Shown: positions 35,678 to 44,906, counted from the stretch's first letter. The stretch: 64,000 nt of DNA from Haloimpatiens sp042688525 (GCF_042688525.2 NZ_JBHWAB010000001.1:3472001-3536000), one strand, 5' to 3'. Translations and numbers: made by a program. Notes: generated by a model not told the origin, from the sequence alone.

Positions 35678-36709
35678 TTAATTATTATTTCTTTCAATAG
35701 CTAATTCAATAAGTTCACTTATAAGTTCACTATATTTCTCGCCTTCATTTTCCCACATTTTAGGATACATACTTATTTGTGTAAACCCTGGTATAGTGTT
35801 AAGCTCATTTAAATATACTTCTTCTGTACTTTTATCTACTAAAAAGTCAACTCTAGCCATTCCTGCACAATCTAATATTTTATAAATTTTAATTGCAGTT
35901 TGTCTTACTTGTTCTAATTTATTTTTATTTAAATTAGCAGGTATAAGTAATTTAGATTGTACACTTTTATATTTTGAATCATAATCATAAAATTCTCTAT
36001 CTGGAATAATTTCTCCTGGAGTAGCTGCCTTAACTTCATCATTTCCTAAAACTGCAACTTCTACTTCTCTAGCATTAATAGCTTCTTCTACCAAAACTTT
36101 TCTATCATACTTTAAAGCTTCTTCTAATCCTTTTATTAATTCTTCTTTGTTATGAGCTTTTGTTATACCAACTGAAGAACCACTATTAGAAGGTTTTATA
36201 AATATATTATACCCTAACTTTGATTCAATAATATTTATTATTTCATCTTTATTTGTTTTGTAATCATGTCTATTTACTACCACATAATCTGCTTGCTTTA
36301 TTTGAAAATTTTCTAATACATATTTTGTATAAACTTTGTCCATACATACAGATGAAGACATAACTCCTGGACCTACACAAGGTATATTTAATAATTTACA
36401 TAATCCTTGTATAGTTCCATCTTCACCATATAATCCATGAAGCACAGGAAAAACTACATCAACTTCGCCATTAAATAAAATTTTATGAGCTTCTGGTGTT
36501 TTGTAAAATACATCTTTTTCCCATTCTCCACTCTCTATTTTATCTAAATTTCCAGTATATTCAAACCATTTTCCATCTTTAGTTATTCCAATTGGATACA
36601 CTTCATATTTATCTTGATTTATGTTTCTTAAAACTGATGCAGCTGAAACTCTTGAAACTTCATGTTCTGTGGATTTTCCTCCAAATAAAACTGCAACCTT
36701 TTTCTTCAT
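35678..36709 (-). CDS. ddl: D-alanine-D-alanine ligase
   Basis: A 343-residue ATP-grasp enzyme joining two D-alanines for the peptidoglycan stem. Motifs: VAVLFGGKSTEHEVS (start), FPVLHGLYGEDGTIQG (about 90), FIKPSNSGSSVGITKA (about 170) and YLNELNTIPGFTQISMYPKMW (C-terminus). The omega-loop reads EFYDYDSKYKS, with the tyrosine typical of D-Ala-D-Ala rather than D-Ala-D-Lac ligases, so no vancomycin-type resistance is implied. GGAGAG precedes ATG 36709. A palindromic repeat lies immediately upstream. Confidence 0.96.
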   Translation of the reverse strand: MKKKVAVLFGGKSTEHEVSRVSAASVLRNINQDKYEVYPIGITKDGKWFEYTGNLDKIESGEWEKDVFYKTPEAHKILFNGEVDVVFPVLHGLYGEDGTIQGLCKLLNIPCVGPGVMSSSVCMDKVYTKYVLENFQIKQADYVVVNRHDYKTNKDEIINIIESKLGYNIFIKPSNSGSSVGITKAHNKEELIKGLEEALKYDRKVLVEEAINAREVEVAVLGNDEVKAATPGEIIPDREFYDYDSKYKSVQSKLLIPANLNKNKLEQVRQTAIKIYKILDCAGMARVDFLVDKSTEEVYLNELNTIPGFTQISMYPKMWENEGEKYSELISELIELAIERNNN

Positions 36710-36736
36710 ATTTTATCTCTCCTTATTATCTATTAT

Positions 36737-37006
36737 TCAACTTTCGCAGGTGAAAAACAACCGCTGCGGTAAATGATATCTTGCTCAGAAACCTTTTACT
36801 TTAAAGATAATTAATAGTTAATAATGAATAATTAAGGAAATTTTGCCTTAGGGCAAAATAACTAATATAATTAAAGATTTTTGCTAAAGCAAAAATCAAC
36901 CTTCATTATTCATTTTTAATTATTAATTCTTAATTGATTTTAAATGTTTCTTACGCAATATATCATTTACCTTCGCTAGGTAGTATTTTTGTCCTGCGAA
37001 AGTTGA
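36737..37006. repeat. MITE-like palindromic element, copy B with nested repeat
   Basis: A 270-bp element from TCAACTTTCGCAG (36737-36749) to CTGCGAAAGTTGA (36994-37006), in opposite orientation to copies A and C. Its central part is replaced by the small A/T-rich hairpin repeat. CTATTAT flanks both ends (36730-36736 and 37008-37014, with one G between), fitting a 7-bp target duplication. Confidence 0.82.
36798..36925. repeat. A/T-rich small repeat with two hairpins, copy 2
   Basis: Reverse complement of the sequence at 5606-5716, with the same ATTTTGCC-TTAG-GGCAAAAT and GATTTTTGC-TAAA-GCAAAAATC hairpins. It sits in the middle of element B. Confidence 0.75.
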
Positions 37007-37150
37007 GCTATTATTTATTGTTATATAATTAGCTTGTACTACTAATTAATAGTTTAGTTATTTTTAATTGTTTTATCAATAGATTTTTAATTTTTAAATT
37101 AACTTTAATTACTTAGTTAATTTAAATAAAAACTATGAATTTTTTATCAT

Positions 37151-37185
37151 AAAAAAAGATCTTCAAAATTAAATTTTTGAAGACC
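37151..37185 (-). terminator. Terminator of ypeB
   Basis: Hairpin around GTCTTCAAAA / TTTTGAAGAT (one wobble pair), followed on the minus strand by TTTTTTT, 16 bases after the ypeB stop. Confidence 0.82.
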
Positions 37186-37201
37186 TTAAATATTACATTT
37201 A

Positions 37202-38569
37202 TTATATAGTCAATTGACCATTAGGGGTATTGATAATTTGGATTATCCTTCTCTCATATCCAGTTTTTGCATCTATATAAACAATAAAACTTTTATCCTT
37301 ATACACCCCATTAAACTCATAACACAAAACCTCTTTATTTGTTTCTGTAGGAATCACTGCTAATTTTACAGTATTTATCTTTAAATTTTTTCCTACTCTT
37401 TCCTTAGCCTCTTCTTGATTTATTTTAGGTATTGGTATATTTCTTTTATCTGTATGAGCTATTAAATATTTTTCTCCTTCTATACCTATGACTTCACCAT
37501 TATCCATTGCAATTTTTAATTTAATTTGATCTGGATATACTACTACATTTCCCTCATTATATACATAACTTATTACAGCTGTATTATCGTATTTTAATGT
37601 ATAAGTTGAGTTCATATTTTTATAACCAATTTTTTTCAAGTATTGTGAACCCAAAAGCACAGCTTTATCCATATTTATTTTTGATTTTTCTACTCCTCTA
37701 TTATTTAGTAAATATACTACCTTTCCTCCATGTTTAGTAACTTCACAAACTATACTGCTTTTTTCCTTATTTTTTAATGTTACATGAAATCTATAGGAAT
37801 CCATTTTTGTACTTTTTTCTTGATCTTTACTTTCTATTTTTTGAATTCTATCATTTCCAACAATATTTCTTACTACTTTTTCAGCTTCCTGTTTCGAAAC
37901 TATTTTAGCACTATTTATTTTAGGCTTTATCTCCAGTAAATTATCTGAAAAAGGTCCATCATAAATGAGTGCAGGATATTGTGCTATTTCTTTTTGTATA
38001 TTACTAAATTTATTAGACAAAAATTTTTCATTATCTTGTTTTGCTAAAACACCACTTGTTTTCTTTCTAATTTCTCCCCATCTAACTTTCCCTTCATTTA
38101 TTCCTTCAAGTACTTTTCCCAATCTTTTTTCTAATTCATATGATTCTAATTCTAATAGATTTATATTTTTATAATCTTTTTCTGTAAGTTCTCTATCCTC
38201 CGAAGCGCTTCGTGTTAAAGAAAAACAAAAATCTCCTACTTGAGATAGAAATTTACTCGTTTCATCTATAGTTCGCATCTCTATAGGAAGAGAATGTAAC
38301 TTATCATTTGCTATAGATGAATATCTAAATATTTCCTGAAAAACAACGATACTTTGATCTTTTGAACCTACTATACTAGCTTTTGCTAAATTAGATCTTA
38401 TATTTTGAACAGAATTTATAAGTTGATACATATTTTTACTATATTCACCTTGAAGATAATTTCTATAATCTGTTCTTTCCAAAGTCATTAAAATAGCAAA
38501 AGTGGTCGAAAATACTATTATCAAAGTACTTATTATAGTATATATAATTCTCTTTTTGGACATTTTCAT
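37202..38569 (-). CDS. ypeB: Germination protein YpeB
   Basis: A 455-residue spore protein with one N-terminal membrane helix (about 8-28), a helical region (about 30-200) beginning ERTDYRNYLQGEYSKNMYQL that matches YpeB, and PepSY-type repeats in the second half (about 215-455). YpeB stabilises and localises the cortex-lytic enzyme SleB in the spore. In Bacillus it is encoded directly after sleB; here no sleB is present upstream, where 248 intergenic bases and a divergent gene lie. GGGGGAACG precedes ATG 38569. Forespore (sigma-G) expression is expected from the family; no clear promoter was identified. Confidence 0.9.
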   Translation of the reverse strand: MKMSKKRIIYTIISTLIIVFSTTFAILMTLERTDYRNYLQGEYSKNMYQLINSVQNIRSNLAKASIVGSKDQSIVVFQEIFRYSSIANDKLHSLPIEMRTIDETSKFLSQVGDFCFSLTRSASEDRELTEKDYKNINLLELESYELEKRLGKVLEGINEGKVRWGEIRKKTSGVLAKQDNEKFLSNKFSNIQKEIAQYPALIYDGPFSDNLLEIKPKINSAKIVSKQEAEKVVRNIVGNDRIQKIESKDQEKSTKMDSYRFHVTLKNKEKSSIVCEVTKHGGKVVYLLNNRGVEKSKINMDKAVLLGSQYLKKIGYKNMNSTYTLKYDNTAVISYVYNEGNVVVYPDQIKLKIAMDNGEVIGIEGEKYLIAHTDKRNIPIPKINQEEAKERVGKNLKINTVKLAVIPTETNKEVLCYEFNGVYKDKSFIVYIDAKTGYERRIIQIINTPNGQLTI

Positions 38570-38751
38570 TTATCGTTCCCCCTAACTATTTAACAGTTAA
38601 AAAACAAAAGTTGAGAATTACTTTTATTTTTCTCAATTAACATATATATATACATTTGTTCAAAAAAAACTACATCCAAATTGAAAATCACAGCACTTTA
38701 ATAAATAAAAATCTTTTACTTTAAAACTATATACACAAAATAGGATAATAT

Positions 38752-38780
38752 TTGTTAATACCTGATAAATTGTATATAAT
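38752..38780 (+). promoter_or_regulatory. Sigma-A promoter of the glycosyltransferase gene at 38818
   Basis: TTGTTA (38752-38757), 17-base spacer, TATAAT (38775-38780), about 32 bases before the predicted ribosome site region. Confidence 0.72.
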
Positions 38781-38817
38781 AATACTTAATAACAATTATA
38801 TTTAGAGGTGAATCGTA

Positions 38818-39945
38818 ATGAACGTACTAATATTAACAATCTCTGCTGGCGCAGGTCATATGAAAGCCTCAGAAGCATTAAAAGAATACATATTATCAAA
38901 TGATAGTAACTCAAAAATAGAAATTATAGATACTTATAAATACATAAATCCAGTATTAGAAAAAATCTTAATTGGTGGATATATCAAAGCAATAAAAAAA
39001 TCACCTTCATTATTTAAAAAATTATACAATCATACTGAAACAGATAATAGTCTTGCAATTGTAAGTACTAAAATCAATGAAATACTTGCATTTAGATTAC
39101 TTCCTAAAATTAAAGATATTAATCCAGACATTATAATTTCCACTCATCCTTTTCCAAATGAAATTATGTCTATATTAAAAAATTATAATGAACTGAAGAT
39201 ACCTACAATTTCACTTTTAACCGATTATGCACCTCATAGTTTTTGGATTCGTCCAGGAATAGATGCTTATATTATTTCTAATGATGAGATGACTTACGAA
39301 ATGACTTTACGAGGTGTAAATAAAGCTAATATTTTCAGTTATGGAATTCCAGTATTGCCCAAATTCACAAAAAAGTATAATAGACAAGAACTATTACAAA
39401 GTTTAAATCTATCTCCAAATAAAAAAAACTTGCTAATAATGGGTGGTAGTTTAGGAATAGGAAAAATTATTGATGTGTACATAGATTTATGTCAGATTGA
39501 TGAAGACATACAAATCATAATAATTACTGGTAATAATAAAAAATTATTTAATGAATTAAAAACTTTAAGTAAAACTTCCTCAAAAGAAACAAAAGTAATA
39601 GGCTATACAGAAGATGTAAATAAATATATGCAGTGCTCTGATATTCTCATAACTAAACCTGGTGGAATTACAATTACAGAAGCACTTATATCTCATACAC
39701 CTTTAGCTTTATTTTCAGCAATACCTGGTCAAGAAGAAAAAAATGCTGAATTCTTGCTTAAACATAATTTAGCAATAACTATTGAAGATTTTCCAACATG
39801 TAAAGATGCAATAACTAGTTTACTTCATTCTCCAAATAAATTAAAATCTATGAAATTAAATTGTGATAAATTTTCTAAACCTAATTGTGGCAATGACATA
39901 TATAATCTTATAAAAAAAATCACCGCACAACACGGAGATTTTTAA
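38818..39945 (+). CDS. MGDG synthase/UgtP-family glycosyltransferase
   Basis: A 375-residue GT28-type enzyme. The N-terminal domain starts LILTISAGAGHMKASEALKE, typical of the monogalactosyldiacylglycerol synthase N-domain; the C-terminal nucleotide-sugar domain has MGGSLGIGK (about 203) and the binding motif TKPGGITITEAL (about 278). Such proteins add glucose or galactose from UDP-sugars to diacylglycerol, giving membrane glycolipids and lipoteichoic anchors. Vegetative sigma-A promoter upstream; GAGGTGAA before ATG. An imperfect hairpin ending in TTTTT overlaps its last codons (about 39914-39944) and may serve as terminator against the converging spoIIR. Confidence 0.88.
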   Translation: MNVLILTISAGAGHMKASEALKEYILSNDSNSKIEIIDTYKYINPVLEKILIGGYIKAIKKSPSLFKKLYNHTETDNSLAIVSTKINEILAFRLLPKIKDINPDIIISTHPFPNEIMSILKNYNELKIPTISLLTDYAPHSFWIRPGIDAYIISNDEMTYEMTLRGVNKANIFSYGIPVLPKFTKKYNRQELLQSLNLSPNKKNLLIMGGSLGIGKIIDVYIDLCQIDEDIQIIIITGNNKKLFNELKTLSKTSSKETKVIGYTEDVNKYMQCSDILITKPGGITITEALISHTPLALFSAIPGQEEKNAEFLLKHNLAITIEDFPTCKDAITSLLHSPNKLKSMKLNCDKFSKPNCGNDIYNLIKKITAQHGDF

Positions 39946-39950
39946 AGTAA

Positions 39951-40580
39951 TTAATTATTCAATATTTTTTTAAAACTTTCTATTATTTTAAACTTTAATA
40001 CTACGTTATTATTTATAGTGTTATCTACCATTTTATATTCTTTATCAGATAACACTTTCTTCATTTCTGATTTTGTTTCGTTGTTAGCTACTTCCCCTCT
40101 TGTTATATCAACAAAACATAATGGTGGAAACATAACACACCACCAATTATGTCCTTCTCCAGTTCCTATTATTATTCTATATGCTTCGTATTTACCTTGA
40201 GGTAACGTTATATTTCCATAAGTTTTAACAGGGAAATTTTCATTTGATAAAGTAGTATTAATTTTATAAGTGTAGCCTTCTTTTTTTACAACCTGCTGTG
40301 CAATTTTTTTAATTTTATTATCATTTTCTAATAATATTTTTCTAGATTCTTGTATATTTTTGGAGTTCTTAAGTTTTGGCTGCATATATTGTAAAACTTT
40401 ATCTCTTACTTTTAATTTAAGTGCTTGATCTTCTTGTAAATCACTATTTGCAATAACATGAAATCTTATTATTTTACTTGCCACTGACTTTTGAATTTTA
40501 TTACCATCTACAGCCATTACATTTCTAAAAGATATAGCTAAAATCATGATACATATTATTAAACTAATTATTTTCTTCAT
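39951..40580 (-). CDS. spoIIR: Stage II sporulation protein R
   Basis: A 209-residue protein with an N-terminal signal peptide (about 1-22, ending near FRNVMAVDG) and the SpoIIR domain: IIRFHVIANSDLQEDQALKLKVRD (about 38-60) and GHNWWCVMFPPLCFVD (about 145-160). Secreted from the forespore, it triggers SpoIIGA to cleave pro-sigma-E in the mother cell. ATG 40580 follows GGGGGAATAG; longer frames are unlikely. A sigma-F-like promoter sits at 40625-40653. It is downstream of, but separate from, the ger operon. Confidence 0.94.
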   Translation of the reverse strand: MKKIISLIICIMILAISFRNVMAVDGNKIQKSVASKIIRFHVIANSDLQEDQALKLKVRDKVLQYMQPKLKNSKNIQESRKILLENDNKIKKIAQQVVKKEGYTYKINTTLSNENFPVKTYGNITLPQGKYEAYRIIIGTGEGHNWWCVMFPPLCFVDITRGEVANNETKSEMKKVLSDKEYKMVDNTINNNVVLKFKIIESFKKILNN

Positions 40581-40624
40581 AAATCTATTCCCCCACATCA
40601 TTAATAGTTTGTGAATCTATTAAT

Positions 40625-40653
40625 GATTATTTCCATTATTTTGAATATTATTC
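40625..40653 (-). promoter_or_regulatory. Candidate sigma-F promoter of spoIIR
   Basis: Minus strand GGAAATAATC (40625-40634) matches nine of ten sigma-F -10 positions. GAATA (40649-40653) lies 14 bases upstream, the same spacing as the spoIIQ candidate. spoIIR is sigma-F dependent in Bacillus and Clostridium. Confidence 0.5.
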
Positions 40654-40663
40654 AAAAATATTA

Positions 40664-41845
40664 TTATTTTGCAACTCCAATTCTTCTTATACTTGTTTTT
40701 ACATTTACTGTTACAGCTATATCCTTATACTTGTCATTCCAGTCCTCTTTTATTTCATCCCACAAATTAGGTCTATATTTCCTTAAATAAACTCCAAAAT
40801 CAACAAGATCGCTATCTATTTTTTTTTGAGTCATAGATAAAAATTTTTCACAATTATTCTTTATAGCCTTATTATATTCCTTTTCAATTTCTCGTAATTC
40901 ACTTTCGTTGAAGATATCACTATCTACATAATAGCCTTTAATTCTCCCTTCAATTAATATATCTACATTAAACAATAATTTATCATCTAACTTATCAAAT
41001 CTTATTTTTCTTGATACATCATCAACGAAGAAATCTAACAAATGTTCTTTATATACAATTGTTCTCTTTCCACCTTTTAATCTTCCTTTTAAAAGTTCAA
41101 GATCAGATACTTGTTTAGGATTTAATTGTCCTATCATCTTATAATTTTTTATTACAGCTGCGCCTTCTAATGAAATTTCATTTTGTGTTTTATCATATTT
41201 TATTTTAGGAACTACAGTATCACCACTTTCACTTAAATGTGTTAAAAATTCATTTAAAGTGATTGGTAATACAAAATTATTTTTCTCACTATTTTCCATA
41301 ACACCTGTTATGTAATTTTCTATATTTTTTTCCATGAAAGGTTTGTATTTTATATAATCTTCCGCTTTACCATCACAAACTATAACTAATAAATTTCTAT
41401 TTATAGAAGGATGTCGTTGGATATAATCAATAATTTCCTTTACAGTATCTGGGTATTGTAATATCTCAGCACTTAAAATTAAAAGCTGTGCGTGTCCTGA
41501 ATACATCATTCTACTACTTTTTCTTGCTACTTTACATATTGCATCCTGGAATGAATAGGCATCTATAGACATGGTATTTTCTTCTGCCGTGCCTTCCCCT
41601 TGCTTTATTTTAGCCAAATCAGGGAAACCAAAAGTAATTTTTAATTTATTCATTTCTTTTTCCGTTAAAGTATATCCCGTATTTAGTGATTTTATTTTTT
41701 TCTCATCTTGTATATCTTTTCCAATATCTATTCCTATATTAGATATAAATACTCTTCTATCTATTTCTATTTTATCCCAGCATCCAGTTAAAAATATACA
41801 CATAAAACACAACAACATAATAAAAATTCTTTTACTTCTTTTCAT
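40664..41845 (-). CDS. gerC: Spore germinant receptor C subunit (lipoprotein)
   Basis: A 393-residue Ger(x)C-family lipoprotein. A signal peptide with lipobox FLTGC (cysteine about 23) precedes the conserved WDKIEIDRRVFISNIGID start of the mature protein. It is anchored on the outer face of the spore inner membrane and completes the A-B-C receptor. ATG 41845 follows GAGGAG; it overlaps the end of gerB by 14 bases, showing translational coupling. No separate terminator was recognised before spoIIR. Confidence 0.93.
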   Translation of the reverse strand: MKRSKRIFIMLLCFMCIFLTGCWDKIEIDRRVFISNIGIDIGKDIQDEKKIKSLNTGYTLTEKEMNKLKITFGFPDLAKIKQGEGTAEENTMSIDAYSFQDAICKVARKSSRMMYSGHAQLLILSAEILQYPDTVKEIIDYIQRHPSINRNLLVIVCDGKAEDYIKYKPFMEKNIENYITGVMENSEKNNFVLPITLNEFLTHLSESGDTVVPKIKYDKTQNEISLEGAAVIKNYKMIGQLNPKQVSDLELLKGRLKGGKRTIVYKEHLLDFFVDDVSRKIRFDKLDDKLLFNVDILIEGRIKGYYVDSDIFNESELREIEKEYNKAIKNNCEKFLSMTQKKIDSDLVDFGVYLRKYRPNLWDEIKEDWNDKYKDIAVTVNVKTSIRRIGVAK

Positions 41846-42947
41846 AAGTTTTATCTCCTCTTCTTCTAATAACACTTATAAAAAATAGTATAAATATAAT
41901 TAATACTAAATTAACAATATTGAGTACACTACTAAATTTTCTTTGTAATTGATACACACTTGCTATATTTTCAGGATATAATGCAATTACATACACAAAT
42001 GGAATAAGAATTAAAGATGATAACTTTATATCTTCTAATTTAAACATGTTTTTTAATATATCAGCAGAAAAATAATATGTATTCACAAAAGTTGTAATAT
42101 AAAATAGTATCCAAAACGTCATTACTATTCCTTCCCACTGTTCTACAAATCCTCCTGGTATATCTATACATTGAATCATTGTCAATATAGGCCACAATAA
42201 AACTTGAGTTTGCTTCACCCCAAAAGCAGCTAAAGAAAATATTATAGTAGCCACATAAAAAATAGTTATGAATACTATACTTTTAAAAAGCACTTTTGGA
42301 ATACCTTTTTTTTCTTTCATATGTGGTAAAACTAAATAAGCTATTTCAAATCCACCAAAAATGAAAATAGCAGGATGTAGTGCTTTTACATAATTCATAG
42401 CAGGATTATGTAATATAGGAAAAACATTAGTAAAATCTGCTCCTTTTATTACAAATATAAATACAATGTATATTGGAACAAACATAAGCCAAAACATTAT
42501 TTCATTAAATTTAATTAAAGTCTTTATTTCATTTCTCACAACATACATTCCCGTTAAAATCATAATTAAAAGTATAAACTCAGTTGGAGTTTTTTCTAAC
42601 AAATACATTTTAAGCACTTCTGCAAAAGCCCTCATTCCTATAGATATGTAAAAAATATTATATACAATAAAAAAAATGCCTATTATTTTGCCTAATGTAC
42701 TACCAAAATTATTTTTTAATATATTGTAGAAATTATCAAAATTATTCATTCTAACAATTCTATATATTAAATATAATAATCCTAGCGTTATAGCTCCCCC
42801 AACTATAGTTACTATCCATCCATCACTTTTTACAATTGATGTCATCCTGTTGGCATATGAAAATATACCAACACCTACTACATTTACTACGATAGTAGCA
42901 AAAAGTTGATACTTGGTTACAAAATTTTTTTTATTTTGTCCATTCAT
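41832..42947 (-). CDS. gerB: Spore germinant receptor B subunit (permease-like)
   Basis: A 371-residue integral membrane protein with about ten helices, of the GerAB/YndE family related to amino-acid transporters (VVGVGIFSYANRM near the start, then IFGGFEIAYLVLPHM near 195). The B subunit binds germinant in studied receptors. It overlaps gerC by 14 bases. A perfect 16-bp palindrome lies eight bases before its start codon, and its ribosome site (AAGTTGAGAT) is weak, so its translation may depend on gerA. Confidence 0.93.
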   Translation of the reverse strand: MNGQNKKNFVTKYQLFATIVVNVVGVGIFSYANRMTSIVKSDGWIVTIVGGAITLGLLYLIYRIVRMNNFDNFYNILKNNFGSTLGKIIGIFFIVYNIFYISIGMRAFAEVLKMYLLEKTPTEFILLIMILTGMYVVRNEIKTLIKFNEIMFWLMFVPIYIVFIFVIKGADFTNVFPILHNPAMNYVKALHPAIFIFGGFEIAYLVLPHMKEKKGIPKVLFKSIVFITIFYVATIIFSLAAFGVKQTQVLLWPILTMIQCIDIPGGFVEQWEGIVMTFWILFYITTFVNTYYFSADILKNMFKLEDIKLSSLILIPFVYVIALYPENIASVYQLQRKFSSVLNIVNLVLIIFILFFISVIRRRGDKTYEKK

Positions 42948-42955
42948 ATCTCAAC

Positions 42956-42971
42956 TTACTTACGTAAGTAA
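42956..42971. repeat. 16-bp perfect palindrome between gerA and gerB
   Basis: TTACTTACGTAAGTAA lies in the 48-bp gap between the gerA stop and gerB start and touches the weak gerB ribosome site. It could be a regulatory hairpin or a protein site. Confidence 0.5.
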
Positions 42972-42995
42972 TTCACCTTCTTTCCTATGTTATTT

Positions 42996-44459
42996 TTACT
43001 TTTGTCTTATTTTATCTTTAGTATGCATATATTCTGGTCTTTCCTTCATTTTGTCCATAGGATATCTGAAAAACATATCTTTAAAATCTTTTTTATTTTC
43101 ATTTACCAAAGGAGCTAAATAAGGTACTCCAAAACTTTTCAATTTTATTAGATGTACAGAAACAATAATAAGTACAAGAACAATACCATATAATCCAATG
43201 ATAGACGCTGCTATAATAAGCATAAATCTAACTAATCTAAAGGCGTTAGTTATTTGATAATTAGGTATCATAAAACTTGTTATGGCAGTAGCCCCTATTA
43301 TTATCACCATTATAGGACTTACTATCCCCGCACTTACTGCTGCCTGACCTATAATAAGGCCTCCTACAATACCTATAGTTGCACCAATGGGTTTGGGAAG
43401 TCTCGCCACAGCTTCCAATAAAAATGCCAAGCTTATCTCCATTATTAGCGCTTCAACAAACGCTGGAAATGGAACTCCTTCTCTACTGGCAGCTATGGAA
43501 TATGCCAATTTTGTTGGAATTATAGATGTATGAAATGATGTTACTGCTACATATAAAGCTGGAAGAATTGAAGCTAAAAAAACACCTAAGCCTCTTAATA
43601 TTCTTATAAAAGATGTATTAAAAATTCTTTGATAGTAATCATCTGGAGATTGAAAAAAGTTAGGTAATGTTGCTGGAGCTACTATTGCAAAAGGAGAATT
43701 ATCAACAAGCACTGCAACTCTTCCTTCATATAATGCTGCAGCAACTACATCTGGTCTTTCAGTACTTTGTAATTGAGGAAACAATGAATATTTATTATCC
43801 TCAATATATTCTTCTACATATCCACTATCTAGCACTGCATCTATATTAATTTTTTCTAATCTCTCTTCTAATTCTGTTACAATTGTCTCATTAACTATAT
43901 CTTCAATATACATTATTGCTACATCCGTTTTTGATCTTACTCCTAATGTCTTTGCCTTTATTCTCAATCTAGTATCCCTTATTCTTCTTCTTACAAGGGC
44001 AGTATTAAACCTAATAGTTTCTGTAAACCCTTCTCTTGCACCTCTTACTACAGTTTCCCCTGATGGTTCATTTACTCCCCTTGCTGGCCAAAAACGTGTA
44101 GCAATAACATATGCACTATCAAGCCCATCTATTAAAAGAAGCGTATCTCCTGATAAAAATGCATTTATCCCCTCACTTAATTTATCAACTTCTCGCATAT
44201 CAGAAACAGTTAAAAGTTTCTTTTTAATATCCTCAACTTCATTCACATCTTTACTATAAATCATTAATGTTTCTAATACATAATCATCTAATAATATCTT
44301 ATCTGCCATTCCATCAATATAAATAAGTGCTGCCTTCATATTACGTTTTATATAAAATTCTCTATAAACTATATCTGAATTATCTTTCAAAATTTCTTTT
44401 ATATATTTAACATTATCATCTGTATTTAGTTCTATAGTGTCCTTTATCTGCTCTTTCAA
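42996..44459 (-). CDS. gerA: Spore germinant receptor A subunit
   Basis: A GerA/SpoVAF-family protein of 487 residues: a soluble N-terminal domain (about 1-270, with ARGVNEPSGETVVRGAREGFTE-type core around 130) and four to six C-terminal membrane helices (about 285-440). It forms the oligomeric ion-channel part of the receptor. The start is uncertain: TTG 44459 is 10 bases after AGAGGA and is chosen; GTG 44468 and TTG 44483 are alternatives with poor spacing or no site. First of the A-B-C subunits, 31 bases after a small membrane gene. Germinant identity cannot be predicted. Confidence 0.92.
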   Translation of the reverse strand: MKEQIKDTIELNTDDNVKYIKEILKDNSDIVYREFYIKRNMKAALIYIDGMADKILLDDYVLETLMIYSKDVNEVEDIKKKLLTVSDMREVDKLSEGINAFLSGDTLLLIDGLDSAYVIATRFWPARGVNEPSGETVVRGAREGFTETIRFNTALVRRRIRDTRLRIKAKTLGVRSKTDVAIMYIEDIVNETIVTELEERLEKINIDAVLDSGYVEEYIEDNKYSLFPQLQSTERPDVVAAALYEGRVAVLVDNSPFAIVAPATLPNFFQSPDDYYQRIFNTSFIRILRGLGVFLASILPALYVAVTSFHTSIIPTKLAYSIAASREGVPFPAFVEALIMEISLAFLLEAVARLPKPIGATIGIVGGLIIGQAAVSAGIVSPIMVIIIGATAITSFMIPNYQITNAFRLVRFMLIIAASIIGLYGIVLVLIIVSVHLIKLKSFGVPYLAPLVNENKKDFKDMFFRYPMDKMKERPEYMHTKDKIRQK

Positions 44460-44490
44460 ACCAATCACGTCCTCTTCTTTCAATCATTAG

Positions 44491-44697
44491 TTAAACAAAT
44501 ATATATCTTAAAATATATAAACATATAGCTAAAATTATAATAGTATCACCAAATACTCTTGCTTTTTTTGCTCCTGATATAACATTATTTTTTTTAAAAT
44601 TATTATAATCATATATTCTTGTTACTAATCCTTGTACTATCATTAGTATTAAAAAGTATTTATCAAATAAATCTAAAATATTTTTTATTCCATCCAT
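44491..44697 (-). CDS. Small two-helix membrane protein, possible Ger D-subunit
   Basis: A 68-residue protein with two hydrophobic segments (about 12-27 and 49-66) around a short basic loop (YDYNNFKKNNVISGAKKARV). It is the first gene of the ger operon, with GAGGGAT before the ATG and 31 bases to gerA. In Bacillus, small D genes encoding about 70-80-residue two-helix proteins accompany some gerA-type operons and modulate germination. Size, topology and position fit that class, but sequence homology could not be tested. Confidence 0.75.
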   Translation of the reverse strand: MDGIKNILDLFDKYFLILMIVQGLVTRIYDYNNFKKNNVISGAKKARVFGDTIIILAICLYILRYIFV

Positions 44698-44820
44698 TGT
44701 TATCCCTCAAATTTTCATAATGTATTATTTATTTTTTAAAGTATCTACTTTATTTTTACACATATAAATTAAAATATTCATAAATTGTAAAACTCTAAGC
44801 AAAGGCATACACATAAAAAT

Positions 44821-44869
44821 AAAAGCACTATCAAAATTTATTTAAACACAATAAATTTTGATAGTGCTT
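44821..44869 (-). terminator. Terminator of the phosphorylase/SPL-like unit, displaced by a repeat
   Basis: A perfect 21-bp stem (44821-44841 with 44849-44869), followed on the minus strand by TTTATTTTTATG. It lies 312 bases past the SPL-like stop because element C is inserted between them. Confidence 0.85.
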
Positions 44870-44906
44870 TCTCATACTTATAAAAATATTTTATTTATTC
44901 TATAAC

